From NCBI GenBank assembly GCA_964586655.1, contig CAZPGY010000011.1:12338-76337 (forward strand): 64,000 nt of DNA, written 5' to 3'. Below are positions 52,911-61,568 of the stretch, piece by piece. The DNA comes from JAJYSO01 sp964586655. Its GTDB lineage: Bacteria > Bacteroidota > Bacteroidia > Flavobacteriales > Flavobacteriaceae. Position numbers and translations under genes: made by a program. The notes beneath the pieces were generated by a model. That model was given only the letters and a program-made list of their open reading frames with translations, did not search any database and was not told the origin of the DNA. Positions within the stretch are counted from its first letter, which is position 1. The number at the start of each line of letters is the position of its first letter.

Positions 52911-55900
52911 ATGCGCATCAAAAATGCTTACCAAAACAACTTAAAACACCTCAATCTCAACCTCCCTGAACATCAGCTAATCGTACTTACCGGTTTGTCA
53001 GGCTCGGGGAAATCTTCCTTGGCCATGGATGTTATTGCCAATGAGGGGCATCGCTATTTTTTAGAGAGTTTGCCGGCCTATAACCAGCAAAATGCTCGTG
53101 CCATTCCCACAGCAGCGGTTGATGAGCTCGAAGCACTTCCGCCGGTAATTCGCGTGGAACAGTCGAAGCGGTTTCAATCCGTTAAAGCTACTTTTGGCAC
53201 CTTGTCGGAGTTGAGTGCGGTGTTTCGCATTTTATTTGCCCGCTATGCCGGAGCAGCCCTTATGAGCAAATCCCTGTTTTCGTTTAATCACCCCAAAGGC
53301 GCTTGCGAGCGCTGCCACGGCATTGGGGAAGAAGAATATATTGATGTAGCTAAACTAATCGGCGATGAAAACAAAACCTTGCGTGAAGGCGCCATCACAA
53401 CCACCTTACCACAGGGCTATATCGTCTATTCGCAAATCACGGTTGAGGAGCTCAATAAAGTCTGTCAAGCACACGGATTTAGTGTCGATATCCCGTGGAA
53501 AAACCTGACAGAAGTACAAAAAGATGTCGTTTTAAACGGCAGCGATCGCCTAAAAGTGTTTTACGGAAAACACAGCCTGAAATCGCGTTTGCGCTGGAGC
53601 GGACTTAAAGCCAAACCCCGAGAAGAAGGCTATTACAAAGGAATGCTGCCGATTATGAAGAATATTTTACGCCTGGATCGCAACAAGAGCATTCTCCGAT
53701 TTGCCAGCTCGCGTACTTGCCCCGATTGTCACGGTGGCCGGCTAAAACCGGCGCATTTAAAATACCGGTGGAAAGGGCTGAATTTTAAAGACTGGCAAGA
53801 CTTGTCCTTGACGGCATTATACGAGAAGTTGGCGTCCTTGACGTTGAATTCAGGCGAAAAAGTGTTGGTTGACAAAATGAAACGCCAACTGCGCGATTTG
53901 ATCCACTTGGGAATGCAAGACTACAATTTGAGTACGCCGAGTACCGCTATCTCATCGGGCGATGCGCAACGCTTGAAACTGGTGAAACAAGTCAACAGCA
54001 ACTTGCAGGGCATTTTATATGTTTTTGATGAACCTTCCATCGGATTGCCTGAAACTTATCAACAGTATTTATATCATATTTTACACCGACTCATTCAAGG
54101 CGGAAACAGTGTGATGGTGGTTGAACACGATTTGAATTTTATCCGTTCTGCCGATTGGATTGTCGAGCTCGGTCCCGGTGCCGGCGGTCAAGGCGGGGAA
54201 GTGATTTTTAACGGTCCGCTACGACAATTCTTGGCTTCCAAATCCTTAGAGAGTCCGACCTTAAAAGAATTACAGAAACCCATTAAGCGTTCAGCACAGC
54301 AGAAAGCTGTTTCAGAAGAATCTTTTCAACCTAAGTTAGGCGAATTGACCGTCATCAACCGCCAAACGTCGGTAATCAAACAACAACTTTCCACTTACTG
54401 CGCCCACGAAGAAATCAACTTACTTCGCGTTTCTGACCGCCCCATCGGAAAAACACCACGCAGTAATCCAGCGACTTATACCGGTCTGGCGGTGAAGATT
54501 AGAAACTTGTTGGCTAAATCGGAGCAAGCCAAAGCCTTGGGACTCTCAAAAAGTGCGTTTTCGTTTAACAACAAACGCGGCCGCTGCGCAAGCTGTGAGG
54601 GCGCCGGGGTTATCACTCTTTCACTGGGAATGATGGGCGCCATTAACCAAGTCTGCCCCAGCTGCAACGGCAAACGATTTAAGCCGGAAGTGCTAAAAAT
54701 GCACTGGAAAGGCAAGACGATTGCCGATATTTACGATTTGAGCGTGATTGAAGCGCAAGAATTTTTCGAGGGCGAGAAAAACATCACTAAAATCCTTGCG
54801 ATGATGATTCAGTTGGGCTTGGGCTATCTCAAACTCGGGCAAGCTTCTAACACCTTATCGGGCGGAGAAGCCCAGCGTATCAAACTCACTAAACATTTTG
54901 CCAAGCAGACCAAAAAAACACTTTTGATATTGGAAGAACCCAGTATTGGCCTGCATCAACAAAACGTGCGGCAACTGCTCGACGCTCTGCATAGCCTGAA
55001 ACAGCAAACTGCCGGTATTCTTTGTTTTGAGCACCATGCGCTTTTTGAAGCGGCTTGCGATACCTTGGTGAAAAATGGCCTGAAAGCAGATTCATTTTCA
55101 CTTCCGAAACCACCCGATCAAAGTCGCGATCGCATTACAATTCACGGCGCGCGAACACATTTCCTCAACAATTTGAATCTCGAGTTTCCTAAACAGCAGC
55201 TGTCGGTGATTACCGGCATCTCCGGTTCAGGAAAATCGTCCTTGCTCATCGATACGCTTCAAGGCTATGGGTTGCAGGAAATGACCAAGCAATTTTCTAC
55301 CTATCAGCAATCGCGCGTAGGCGTTGATTTTCAGTTTGAGGTCGATTATATCGAAGGCTTAACCCCGACGATTTGCGTTACGCGAAAAGAGAAAAGTTTC
55401 ACCAAACGCTCCGATATCGCCTCGCAAACCGGTATCGACAAGGTGCTGCGCTTTGCCTTTTCCAGAAAAGCACAGTACGAGGGCGAGGACTTATCCGCCA
55501 GTCATTTTTCGAATAAACATGCATTGGGAAAATGTGCCATTTGCGATGGCTTGGGCGAAGAACTGCTGCCCGATATCGATAAAATAGTGCTCGATGAAAC
55601 CAAAAGCATTGCCGATGGTTTGTTGACGCATAATAAAGCCCTGGCGTATTACGGAAAGGCTGACGGTCAATATATGGCCATTCTCAAAGCCGTGGGCGCC
55701 GAATATGGCTTTGATTTAGAAACGCCTTTTGAGAAGCTGACGACCACACAAAAAAATATCCTTTTTGAAGGAGCAGGGGAGAAGCTATGGACAACGACGT
55801 GGCGATTTAAAACCAAAACCCGCGAAGGAACGCAAGCCCTCGAAATGGCTTGGAAAGGCTTGTTTTATTACCTGAAAGACGAGTACTACAAACGGCGAAA

Positions 55901-57404
55901 AAATAAATACATAAAAAACCTGAAAGCCTTATTTAAACCAGCGAAATGCAGCCATTGTGAGGGGAGTGGACTCAAACCGGAGCGCCTGCAATATCAAATC
56001 GGCGGAAAATCTATGGCCGCTATTAAGGCGATGGATTTCCGGGCATTTAAACACTGGTTGGAAACGCCTTCCGATAAAACAGCAATCGATCAAAAGCTCA
56101 TCACGCGCATTTATCCGCATTGCATTACCACGGTTCAACGTGCGGCACAATTGCATATCAGTTATTTACAGCTCAACCGGAAATCGGCCACGCTTTCAGG
56201 TGGGGAAAATCAACGAATCGCCCTGATTAAACAGTTGAACAGTCCGTTAAAAGGGATTACATATCTCTTGGATGAGCCCTCGGCCGGTTTGTCGATGGAG
56301 AATATTCCCGACTTGATTAGCATTTTGCAGGAGTTGATTGCTAAAGGAAATACGGTGATCGCAATTGAGCACAATAAGGAAATTATATTGGCCGCCGATC
56401 AATTGGTTGAGCTCGGTCCGCAAGCCGGAAAGCTGGGCGGAAAAATGACCTTTTGCGGTCGGCCTGAAGCTTATCAGAAACGCGCCGAAACGCATCCGTA
56501 TTTAAAAACACCATCGTCGCCGATCGCTTTAAAACCCGGTGAAAAAGCTATTTCTATCCACGGCCTTTCAAAACACAAATTGCAACGAAAGTTTTTAGAG
56601 GTTTATGTCGGTGGCATTACGGCCATTAGTGGAAAATCGGGCGTAGGGAAAACCACTTTGGTCAAAGACATACTGATACCGAGCATTCAAGCGCAAGCAC
56701 CGGTCAATTGTGAACAAATCGACTTTCCGGAAACCTATACCGCGGCCTATTATTTTGAACCCCACAAACTCCGCGCCCACGCTGACACCTTGTTGGTTGA
56801 TTATTTGGGGTTGTTAAAACCTATCAGTAATGTATTTGCGAAGCACAGTGCCTTAAAATCGCGAGATTTTTCTTATAAAACAAAATCGAGTCAATGTCCT
56901 AATTGCAAGGGAAGAGGCGTGGTAGAAACCAGTTTGGATGTGGTGGCCAATGCCATTGAAGCCTGTGAGGTCTGCAAAGGACAACGTTATCAACCGTCCA
57001 TTTTGACCCACCAAGTAGAAGGGAAAAACATCGCCGACGTGCTCGCCTTGAACCTCGCCGACTTACAAGACTGGCTCACGGCAAGTGCTGCTAAACTAAG
57101 CGCCAAAACGCGCGATTTCTTTAACCAATTAAATCACATCGGATTGGCGCATTTACGGGCAGACCAACCGGTGAAATCGCTGTCTTCCGGTGAGCGCCAA
57201 CGCTTGTTATTGCTGAATTGGTTACAACCGGCCGGCAAAAACAGTCTTTATATTTTAGACGAACCCAGCATCGGTTTGCACTATGCCGATATTGACTTAC
57301 TGCTGAGCATCCTTAAAAAACTCAGCGCTGAAAACACGGTACTGGTCATCGATCACAATCCTTATCTGCTACAGCATATCGGCCGCGGGATTGTTTTGGA
57401 GTGA
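52911..57404 (+). CDS. Tandem UvrA-like ABC ATPase (four ABC units, UvrA2 type)
   Basis: A 1497-residue chain made of two successive UvrA-like halves-of-halves (1-725 and 740-1497), about 60% longer than UvrA. Unit 1: Walker A GLSGSGKSS (28-36), degenerate signature ISSGDAQ (347-353), Walker B VFDEPS (371-376). Unit 2: no P-loop (VINRQTSVIK at 481-490 stands there), signature LSGGEAQ (649-655), Walker B ILEEPS (673-678). Unit 3: Walker A GISGSGKSS (769-777), LSGGENQ (1095-1101), LLDEPS (1119-1124). Unit 4: GKSGVGKTT (1241-1249), LSSGERQ (1424-1430), ILDEPS (1448-1453). Each unit has two CxxC zinc pairs: C132/135 and C270/273; C559/562 and C582/585; C875/878 and C1013/1016; C1329/1332 and C1352/1355. 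Only about 100 residues separate P-loop and first CxxC in units 1 and 3, so the UvrB-binding domain is absent, as in UvrA2/DrrC-type proteins. Possible role: DNA damage or DNA-binding-drug tolerance. Confidence 0.88.
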   Translation: MRIKNAYQNNLKHLNLNLPEHQLIVLTGLSGSGKSSLAMDVIANEGHRYFLESLPAYNQQNARAIPTAAVDELEALPPVIRVEQSKRFQSVKATFGTLSELSAVFRILFARYAGAALMSKSLFSFNHPKGACERCHGIGEEEYIDVAKLIGDENKTLREGAITTTLPQGYIVYSQITVEELNKVCQAHGFSVDIPWKNLTEVQKDVVLNGSDRLKVFYGKHSLKSRLRWSGLKAKPREEGYYKGMLPIMKNILRLDRNKSILRFASSRTCPDCHGGRLKPAHLKYRWKGLNFKDWQDLSLTALYEKLASLTLNSGEKVLVDKMKRQLRDLIHLGMQDYNLSTPSTAISSGDAQRLKLVKQVNSNLQGILYVFDEPSIGLPETYQQYLYHILHRLIQGGNSVMVVEHDLNFIRSADWIVELGPGAGGQGGEVIFNGPLRQFLASKSLESPTLKELQKPIKRSAQQKAVSEESFQPKLGELTVINRQTSVIKQQLSTYCAHEEINLLRVSDRPIGKTPRSNPATYTGLAVKIRNLLAKSEQAKALGLSKSAFSFNNKRGRCASCEGAGVITLSLGMMGAINQVCPSCNGKRFKPEVLKMHWKGKTIADIYDLSVIEAQEFFEGEKNITKILAMMIQLGLGYLKLGQASNTLSGGEAQRIKLTKHFAKQTKKTLLILEEPSIGLHQQNVRQLLDALHSLKQQTAGILCFEHHALFEAACDTLVKNGLKADSFSLPKPPDQSRDRITIHGARTHFLNNLNLEFPKQQLSVITGISGSGKSSLLIDTLQGYGLQEMTKQFSTYQQSRVGVDFQFEVDYIEGLTPTICVTRKEKSFTKRSDIASQTGIDKVLRFAFSRKAQYEGEDLSASHFSNKHALGKCAICDGLGEELLPDIDKIVLDETKSIADGLLTHNKALAYYGKADGQYMAILKAVGAEYGFDLETPFEKLTTTQKNILFEGAGEKLWTTTWRFKTKTREGTQALEMAWKGLFYYLKDEYYKRRKNKYIKNLKALFKPAKCSHCEGSGLKPERLQYQIGGKSMAAIKAMDFRAFKHWLETPSDKTAIDQKLITRIYPHCITTVQRAAQLHISYLQLNRKSATLSGGENQRIALIKQLNSPLKGITYLLDEPSAGLSMENIPDLISILQELIAKGNTVIAIEHNKEIILAADQLVELGPQAGKLGGKMTFCGRPEAYQKRAETHPYLKTPSSPIALKPGEKAISIHGLSKHKLQRKFLEVYVGGITAISGKSGVGKTTLVKDILIPSIQAQAPVNCEQIDFPETYTAAYYFEPHKLRAHADTLLVDYLGLLKPISNVFAKHSALKSRDFSYKTKSSQCPNCKGRGVVETSLDVVANAIEACEVCKGQRYQPSILTHQVEGKNIADVLALNLADLQDWLTASAAKLSAKTRDFFNQLNHIGLAHLRADQPVKSLSSGERQRLLLLNWLQPAGKNSLYILDEPSIGLHYADIDLLLSILKKLSAENTVLVIDHNPYLLQHIGRGIVLE

Positions 57405-57486
57405 AGTTTTTGACGACTTGTCGAAACGAACGGCCGTGCGTCTCTGTAGGCTTCCCATTTTTAGGACAATGCTAAATTAGAAAAAT

Positions 57487-58326
57487 TTATTCATTTGAGC
57501 GGGAATTCCCGCTCAAATGAATTTTTGCATAAACTTTGGGCGGCAGGTTATTCAGGCTGTCGTGAGGGCAATAATTGTTATAATCCTCCACCCATTTTGC
57601 CGTAATGTTCCTGACTTGGTCAATCGTCTCAAATATATAAGCATCCAAAACACCGCGCCGGAATGAACCGTTAAGCCGCTCTATATACGCGTTTTGTGTG
57701 GGTTTTCCGGGTTGAATGTATTGGAACACAATACCATAAGCTTTGCTCCAGTCTTTGGACATTTTAGCAATAAACTCGGGACCATTATCCATACGGATTT
57801 TATCGGGTTTTCCTTTTTTGTTGATTAGATGGTTTAAAACCCAGAGGACACGACGACTGGGTAGGGTATAGTCCGATTCTATGAACAGTATCTCTCTGTT
57901 GGCATCATCGATCACATTAAAGCTCCGGAACTTCTTTCCGTTCTCTAACCGATCTTCGGTAAAATCAATAGACCAACATTCGTTTAATTGTTTAGGCTCT
58001 TTAAGCGGTTCTTTAATCCTTCTCGGTAATCTCTTCTTGGTTTTACGCCGCAATGGCAAGCCAAGCTTAACATAGACTTTATGAACCCGTTTATGATTCC
58101 AAGTCCTACCTTCTTGCCTTAACCGGCGATAAGCCTTCCAAAACCCTTCCGAAGGATGATCTTCTGCTTTCTTCTGTAAAGCTATCTCTATGAGCTTATC
58201 ATCCTTTGGCTTAGGTTGGTAATAAAATAAAGAGCGCGAGCAATTTAAAACACGACACACCCTGCTGATGCCGTACTTCTTCTTATAACTGTCGCCTATA
58301 GAACGTTTTTCACAGGGCTTTAATTC
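57487..58326 (-). CDS. IS3-family transposase OrfB (rve integrase core), made by -1 frameshift
   Basis: Catalytic part of the transposase. An ATG-initiated version begins at 58260, but the reading frame is open and family-like back to the frameshift site: ELKPCEKRSIGDSYKKKYGI joins straight on to SRVCRVLNCSRSLFYY. The DDE triad is visible as the Asp in WSIDFTED, the Asp in IRMDNGPEF and the Glu in YIERLNGSFRRG, with an HTH_21-type segment KAYRRLRQEGRTWNHKRV before it. The active product is the OrfAB fusion. No stop or frameshift disrupts it, so the IS may be mobile. Confidence 0.92.
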   Translation of the reverse strand, partial: ELKPCEKRSIGDSYKKKYGISRVCRVLNCSRSLFYYQPKPKDDKLIEIALQKKAEDHPSEGFWKAYRRLRQEGRTWNHKRVHKVYVKLGLPLRRKTKKRLPRRIKEPLKEPKQLNECWSIDFTEDRLENGKKFRSFNVIDDANREILFIESDYTLPSRRVLWVLNHLINKKGKPDKIRMDNGPEFIAKMSKDWSKAYGIVFQYIQPGKPTQNAYIERLNGSFRRGVLDAYIFETIDQVRNITAKWVEDYNNYCPHDSLNNLPPKVYAKIHLSGNSRSNE

Positions 58327-58586
58327 TTTTTTTCAATGATTTCTTTTGCCAGTTGATGATCCAGAGCCAGATCAGCGTACATGCGTTTTAAACGCTTATT
58401 TTCTTTTTCCAACGCCTTTAGTCGCTTGAGCTCACTGGCTTCAAGACCTCCGTATTTCTTACGCCAGGTATAGATGGTAGACTGACTCACATTGTATTTA
58501 CGGCACAGATCTGCCATAGAGACGCCGTTATTAAACTCTTTTAAGATTGTTACGATCTTCTGGGGACTGGTTTCATAATAGAACAA
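58320..58586 (-). CDS. IS3-family transposase OrfA
   Basis: 88 residues. Helix-turn-helix of HTH_8 type (NNGVSMADLCRKYNVSQST then IYTWRKKYGG) followed by a leucine-zipper-like coil (LKRLKALEKENKRLKRMYADL). Binds the IS ends and regulates transposition. Ends just after the slippery run. Confidence 0.93.
   Translation of the reverse strand: MFYYETSPQKIVTILKEFNNGVSMADLCRKYNVSQSTIYTWRKKYGGLEASELKRLKALEKENKRLKRMYADLALDHQLAKEIIEKKN
58326..58332 (-). promoter_or_regulatory. Programmed -1 frameshift site A-AAA-AAG
   Basis: On the minus strand the orfA codons GAA AAA AAG AAT TAA contain A-AAA-AAG in the correct phase. A -1 slip there continues as GAA TTA AAG CCC into orfB, bypassing the orfA stop two codons later. 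This is the usual IS3-family signal. Confidence 0.85.
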
Positions 58587-58688
58587 ATTTACATTTTAAT
58601 GATTACAATTTTAAGCTGTCCTAATTTTGGGGAAGCTTACATGAGAGGCTTACCCTGTTTCTATTGAGAAGCGGGGCTGTCTACTCGA

Positions 58689-58991
58689 TTAGGCAACGTT
58701 TTTCTCTTTGCGTTTTTTAATTTGGTTCAGTTCAGTTGCTTTGATTTCCTTTTCATGTTCGATGTCATAATCGTCTTGAAGTCCAAGCCAAAACTTTGCA
58801 GAATTTTCAAAATATTTGCTCAACCGTAAGGCTGTGTCTGCTGTAATTCTACGATTCCCTTTGATAATTTCCGAAATTCGAGTCTGTGGTACTTTTAAAT
58901 CTTTGGAAAGCCGGTAAGCCGTTATTTCCAAAGGTTTAAGGAATTCTTGGTCTAAAATTTCGCCTGGGTGTATGTTTGCTAATTTTTCCAT
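58689..58991 (-). CDS. higA: HigA-family antitoxin
   Basis: 100 residues, XRE helix-turn-helix: IHPGEILDQEFLKPLEITAYRLSKDL then VPQTRISEIIKGNRRITADTALRLSKYF and FWLGLQDDYDIE, the standard HigA pattern. Neutralises HigB and represses the pair's promoter. Follows higB by 11 bp, the inverted toxin-first order typical of higBA. Lies just outside the right end of the IS3 element. Confidence 0.93.
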   Translation of the reverse strand: MEKLANIHPGEILDQEFLKPLEITAYRLSKDLKVPQTRISEIIKGNRRITADTALRLSKYFENSAKFWLGLQDDYDIEHEKEIKATELNQIKKRKEKNVA

Positions 58992-59002
58992 TTTCTTGTG
59001 TT

Positions 59003-59284
59003 TTAATGATAATCAATAATTTGCACTTTACTTGCGTTTCCCTTTTCCCAAATGAAAATAATTCGCCATTGTTTGTTTATCCGAATGCTATAATAGTTAT
59101 TTAATTTCCCTGTGAGTTTTTCAAGTCTGTTGGAAGGCGGAATTCTTAAATCAGAAATATCTTGTGAGTTGTTCAACATTCTCAATTTTCTTCGTCCTTT
59201 TTTTTGAATTTCTATCGGTAATTTTTTAGCTCGAAATCCGTTCCAAATTTTTTCAGTTTCTTTTGAGCCAAAGGAAATTATCAT
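59003..59284 (-). CDS. higB: HigB/RelE-family toxin
   Basis: 93 residues from the ATG at 59284 (MIISFGSKETEKIWNG); a longer ORF to 59311 runs through less conserved sequence. RelE fold: GRRKLRMLNNSQDISDLRIPPSNRLEKL (in parts), SIRINKQWRIIF and the end VQIIDYH, as in HigB ribosome-dependent mRNA interferases. First gene of the pair. Confidence 0.92.
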   Translation of the reverse strand: MIISFGSKETEKIWNGFRAKKLPIEIQKKGRRKLRMLNNSQDISDLRIPPSNRLEKLTGKLNNYYSIRINKQWRIIFIWEKGNASKVQIIDYH

Positions 59285-59358
59285 ATATCCGTTTTGCGTT
59301 ACTAACGTCAAAGGTAAGTAATTTATTTGACTTTGTTACGATTCTGCGTCAAAATGTT

Positions 59359-59450
59359 GCCTAACGTGCCGGCGGCTTGAAGCTGGAGCGGGCAAAAAAG
59401 TTGAAATCTTTCGGTTAAAAACCAACCTTGGCAAAAGCCGTTTGTTGACA
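59359..59450. repeat. Half-copy of the large palindromic element (full copy at 63761-63955)
   Basis: GCCTAACG start, then GGCGGCTTGAAGC, GGAGCGGGCAAAAA and GGCAAAAGCCGTTTGTTGACA, in the same order and spacing as the left half of 63761-63955. GCCTAAC fits the attC core RYYYAAC. It lies between higBA and the lipoprotein gene at 59456. Confidence 0.7.
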
Positions 59451-59455
59451 GATGG

Positions 59456-59821
59456 TTATTTTATAATTTCTAATTGATCAATAATTAAAACATTCGCAGC
59501 ATCAGACTTTTCTTTTCCATAGCGAATATATTTAACCCTATCACCTTTAATTTTAATGCGTAGCCCTTTTCTTAATTTTTTATTCACAAGATCAGGAACA
59601 AGTTTTTTACTTGGAATAATTGCTACTTGTTTGTCGAGAGAATCTGGCTGCATAATAAAACTAAAATCTTTATTAGTAGAATCAATAAAAATAATTTTTC
59701 CTGTGAGAAAATGGTCCATATGTTCTTTCTCCGTTGTGTTGCAAGATCCACAGAGTAAAATTGCAATAGCTAAATAAATAATCTTAATGTTATAAAAACT
59801 TAATGACTTAATATATTTCAT
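59456..59821 (-). CDS. Small lipoprotein of unknown function
   Basis: 121 residues from the ATG at 59821, giving the signal IIYLAIAILLCGSC with a lipidation Cys; the ORF is open further to 59911 but that segment overlaps another peptide frame. The mature part is a small beta-rich domain (FLTGKIIFIDSTNKDFSF, KGLRIKIKGDRVKYIRYG, VLIIDQLEIIK) resembling an OB-like fold. No family recognised. Bounded on the 3' side by a palindromic half-repeat. Confidence 0.6.
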   Translation of the reverse strand: MKYIKSLSFYNIKIIYLAIAILLCGSCNTTEKEHMDHFLTGKIIFIDSTNKDFSFIMQPDSLDKQVAIIPSKKLVPDLVNKKLRKGLRIKIKGDRVKYIRYGKEKSDAANVLIIDQLEIIK

Positions 59822-59840
59822 AAATAATATTTTTTGATGA

Positions 59841-60008
59841 TTATTCACAACACATAGTAAAGGAAGCAGCACAACCATAGTCTTCCCAAATACATCCGGA
59901 ATCAATACCATCTAATGGTTTACAATTAGCAGGGTAACCTACACTCTTGCCTCCAGCTGCAACTAATGATTGATTTAAATTGTATAACGCAGTTTGATTT
60001 CTTTTCGA
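59841..60008 (-). pseudogene. Cys-rich peptide frame without a start codon (remnant?)
   Basis: A stop-to-stop frame of 55 codons with no ATG, GTG or TTG start. It carries LNQSLVAAGG near the front, then a Gly/Cys-rich part (PANCKPLDGIDSGC, DYGCAASFTMCCE). The amino-acid make-up is that of a small secreted or ribosomally made peptide with a double-Gly leader rather than random frame. It overlaps the 3' end of the antitoxin-like gene in another phase. Probably the C-terminal remnant of a lost gene; chance is possible. Confidence 0.35.
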
Positions 60009-60235
60009 TTAAAGTTCCTGGCGTCTTCAATTTCCTTTATTATTTCATCAGCTGATTTTTCGGATTCCCAAGAACCATATAAAGCATCGATTGATTTTGC
60101 TGCTTTCTTATTTTTAGATGTCCTAATAGAATTGGATAATCTTTCAATCAATTCTAATTTATTATTCTGGCTCAAATTTTTAAGCATTGAAAAATAGGTG
60201 TCAACCAATTGTTTATTAATATCTACCGTGCTCAT
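59975..60235 (-). CDS. Antitoxin-like protein, orphan (PIN-toxin partner type)
   Basis: 86 residues: VDINKQLVDTYFSMLKNL, NKLELIERLSNSI, SIDALYGSWESEKSADEII and IEDARNFNRKEIK. This layout (helix, serine-rich joint, LYGxW, SADEII, ARxFNRK) is, from memory, that of the small antitoxins encoded just before PIN-domain toxins in Bacteroidota. No PIN ORF follows; instead the Cys-rich remnant frame does, so the toxin seems to have been lost. The sequence after residue 80 (LRYTI) is also atypical. Confidence 0.6.
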   Translation of the reverse strand: MSTVDINKQLVDTYFSMLKNLSQNNKLELIERLSNSIRTSKNKKAAKSIDALYGSWESEKSADEIIKEIEDARNFNRKEIKLRYTI

Positions 60236-60391
60236 CTTTAATCAGTTTAATTGTTTCTCTTACAAAGTTAGTAATATTTTTCTTTTTGGAATCCGGATTT
60301 AATTGGAATGGTATTCTTGGCAGTGATAGAGTAGTGGATTTCTTTTTTAATTTACCGATATGGTTTTTCTCTCAAAATTGCTGATTACGGG

Positions 60392-60832
60392 TTGTGGCTT
60401 TGCGCTGGCCCGGCGCAGGTAATCGAATACTTGGGGCGCTACAGCCATAAGGTGGCCATCAGCAACCATCGGATTAAGAAAGTAACGGATACACAAGTCA
60501 GTTTTGGTTATAAAGATTATCGTCAGAATGGCTGGAAGAAGGTGATGACCTTAAAGCACGAGGAGTTTATCAGGCGGTTTGTGCAACATATCCTGCCCAA
60601 ACGATTTGTCAGAATCCGACATTACGGCATATTGAGCAGTTATTGGAAGCGGGAAAAACTTCAGGTCCTCCAAAAGACACTTGGCGTAAAACGTCCGGAA
60701 GAAAAGATAAAGACTAAATTAAGAAAATGTCCTTGCTGTAAGGTGGGCAATTTGATTACGATAAAAACTTTTGGAGAACGAGGGCCTCCGAAAGAATATT
60801 TACCGGAAACTGAAAAATCTCCTGTTGCTTAA
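60392..60832 (+). pseudogene. IS91-family transposase, C-terminal remnant
   Basis: About 146 codons matching the C-terminal third of IS91/IS801-type transposases: VIEYLGRYSHKVAISNHRI, VSFGYKDYRQNG, MTLKHEEFIRRFVQHILPKRFVRIRHYGIL and a late CPCC zinc-type motif. The N-terminal two thirds, including the main catalytic region, are missing; the frame is closed by a stop near 60334. Beyond the stop, GGCAGC-8 bases-GCTGCC (60919-60938) may be a relic of the terminal hairpin. Confidence 0.85.
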
Positions 60833-61000
60833 AGCAATGGGTAAGGGTTCTTATGTTCATAAATGCAGAAAACACTAAAATATGAGGTAAAAACAGGTCT
60901 AAATCAATCTCCCTAAAAGGCAGCGTGCTAATGCTGCCAAATATCCCCTAAATTATTTATTGATAACTCCATAGATGGCGGGCAAGTGGCGGTTCCGTCC

Positions 61001-61054
61001 AACAGGGCGTTTCATTGTTGGCTCTGCGAGCCCAACGAAACGCTAGTTGTTGGC
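61001..61054. repeat. 54-bp hairpin repeat, copy B (copy A at 11106-11159)
   Basis: GCGTTTCATTGTTGG and CCCAACGAAACGC are imperfectly inverted around CTCTGCGAG. 47 of 54 bases match copy A, 50 kb away. Lies 10 bp beyond the stop of the GNAT gene, so it may also serve as its 3' hairpin. Confidence 0.8.
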
Positions 61055-61064
61055 GGTAGTGATT

Positions 61065-61562
61065 TTAGTACAGTACATCTCGGATACTTTCGGTTCTGTC
61101 AAAAACCTTCTTTGCATAGGGGCAGAGTGGAATGATTTTCACATTATTTTTTCTGGCGTATTCAACAGATTGCATTACCAATTTCTTTCCAAACCCTTTT
61201 CCTCCGAATTTTTCTTCTACGCCCGTATGGTCAATTATAAATTTTGTTTTTCCCGCCCAAGTGAAAGTCATTTCACCTGCATACTCGCCGTTGTCAAAAA
61301 TGGTAAAGCGTCCTTTTTTTCCATTGTCTTCACGTTCTATTTTTATCATAAAATCTGCTTCTTTTATGCTCAACGCACCTGACGGACATTTAGCAACTTG
61401 GTGGATTAATTCGTCCGATGTCGCATTCTCGGGTTTTATCCAAGGTCTTTCTTTAGGGTTATAGACCTTTGGTAGTGTTTTAACGCATATACCCGAGTGG
61501 ATGCATTTTTCCGGCTTCCATAAAACAGTAACCTCCCCGTTGGTATATTCTTTATTTTCCAT
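61065..61562 (-). CDS. Mono-cluster 4Fe-4S domain fused to a small GNAT acetyltransferase
   Basis: 165 residues with two domains. Residues 1-70 are a divergent 4Fe-4S mono-cluster domain (Fer4_19 type): KCIHSGICVKTLP, RPWIKPE, VAKCPSGALS. Residues 72-165 are a YidJ/Gcn5-type GNAT: FDNGEYAGEMTF, FIIDHTGVEEKFGGKGFGKKLV (acetyl-CoA loop), and IIPLCPYAKKVFDR at the end, with a Cys typical of this small class. The substrate is unknown. Six bases after the TMEM175-type gene, same operon. Confidence 0.88.
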   Translation of the reverse strand: MENKEYTNGEVTVLWKPEKCIHSGICVKTLPKVYNPKERPWIKPENATSDELIHQVAKCPSGALSIKEADFMIKIEREDNGKKGRFTIFDNGEYAGEMTFTWAGKTKFIIDHTGVEEKFGGKGFGKKLVMQSVEYARKNNVKIIPLCPYAKKVFDRTESIRDVLY

Positions 61563-61568
61563 ATTTGA

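Larger units (their letters stand above)
57445..58641 (-). mobile_element. IS3-family insertion sequence, complete (1197 bp)
   Basis: Bounded by imperfect terminal inverted repeats: left TGTAGGCTTCCC-ATTTTTAGGACA form (57445-57468, written in two parts), right beginning TGTCCTAATTTTGG and ending AAGCTTACA (58617-58641). Ends are TG...CA as in IS3. It encodes orfA and orfB in overlapping phases with an A6G slippery site, so it appears intact. The flanks (GTCTC left, TGAGA right) show no matching 3-5 bp target duplication, which suggests later recombination. A lone copy of the right end occurs at 11860. Confidence 0.92.

Noticed and set aside
57445..58641. IS3 target-site duplication
   Set aside because: Flanks read GTCTC on the left and TGAGA on the right; no 3-5 bp direct repeat is present.
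60335..60391. Extending the IS91 fragment upstream as a full gene
   Set aside because: The frame closes at a stop near 60334 and the extra codons lack transposase similarity.
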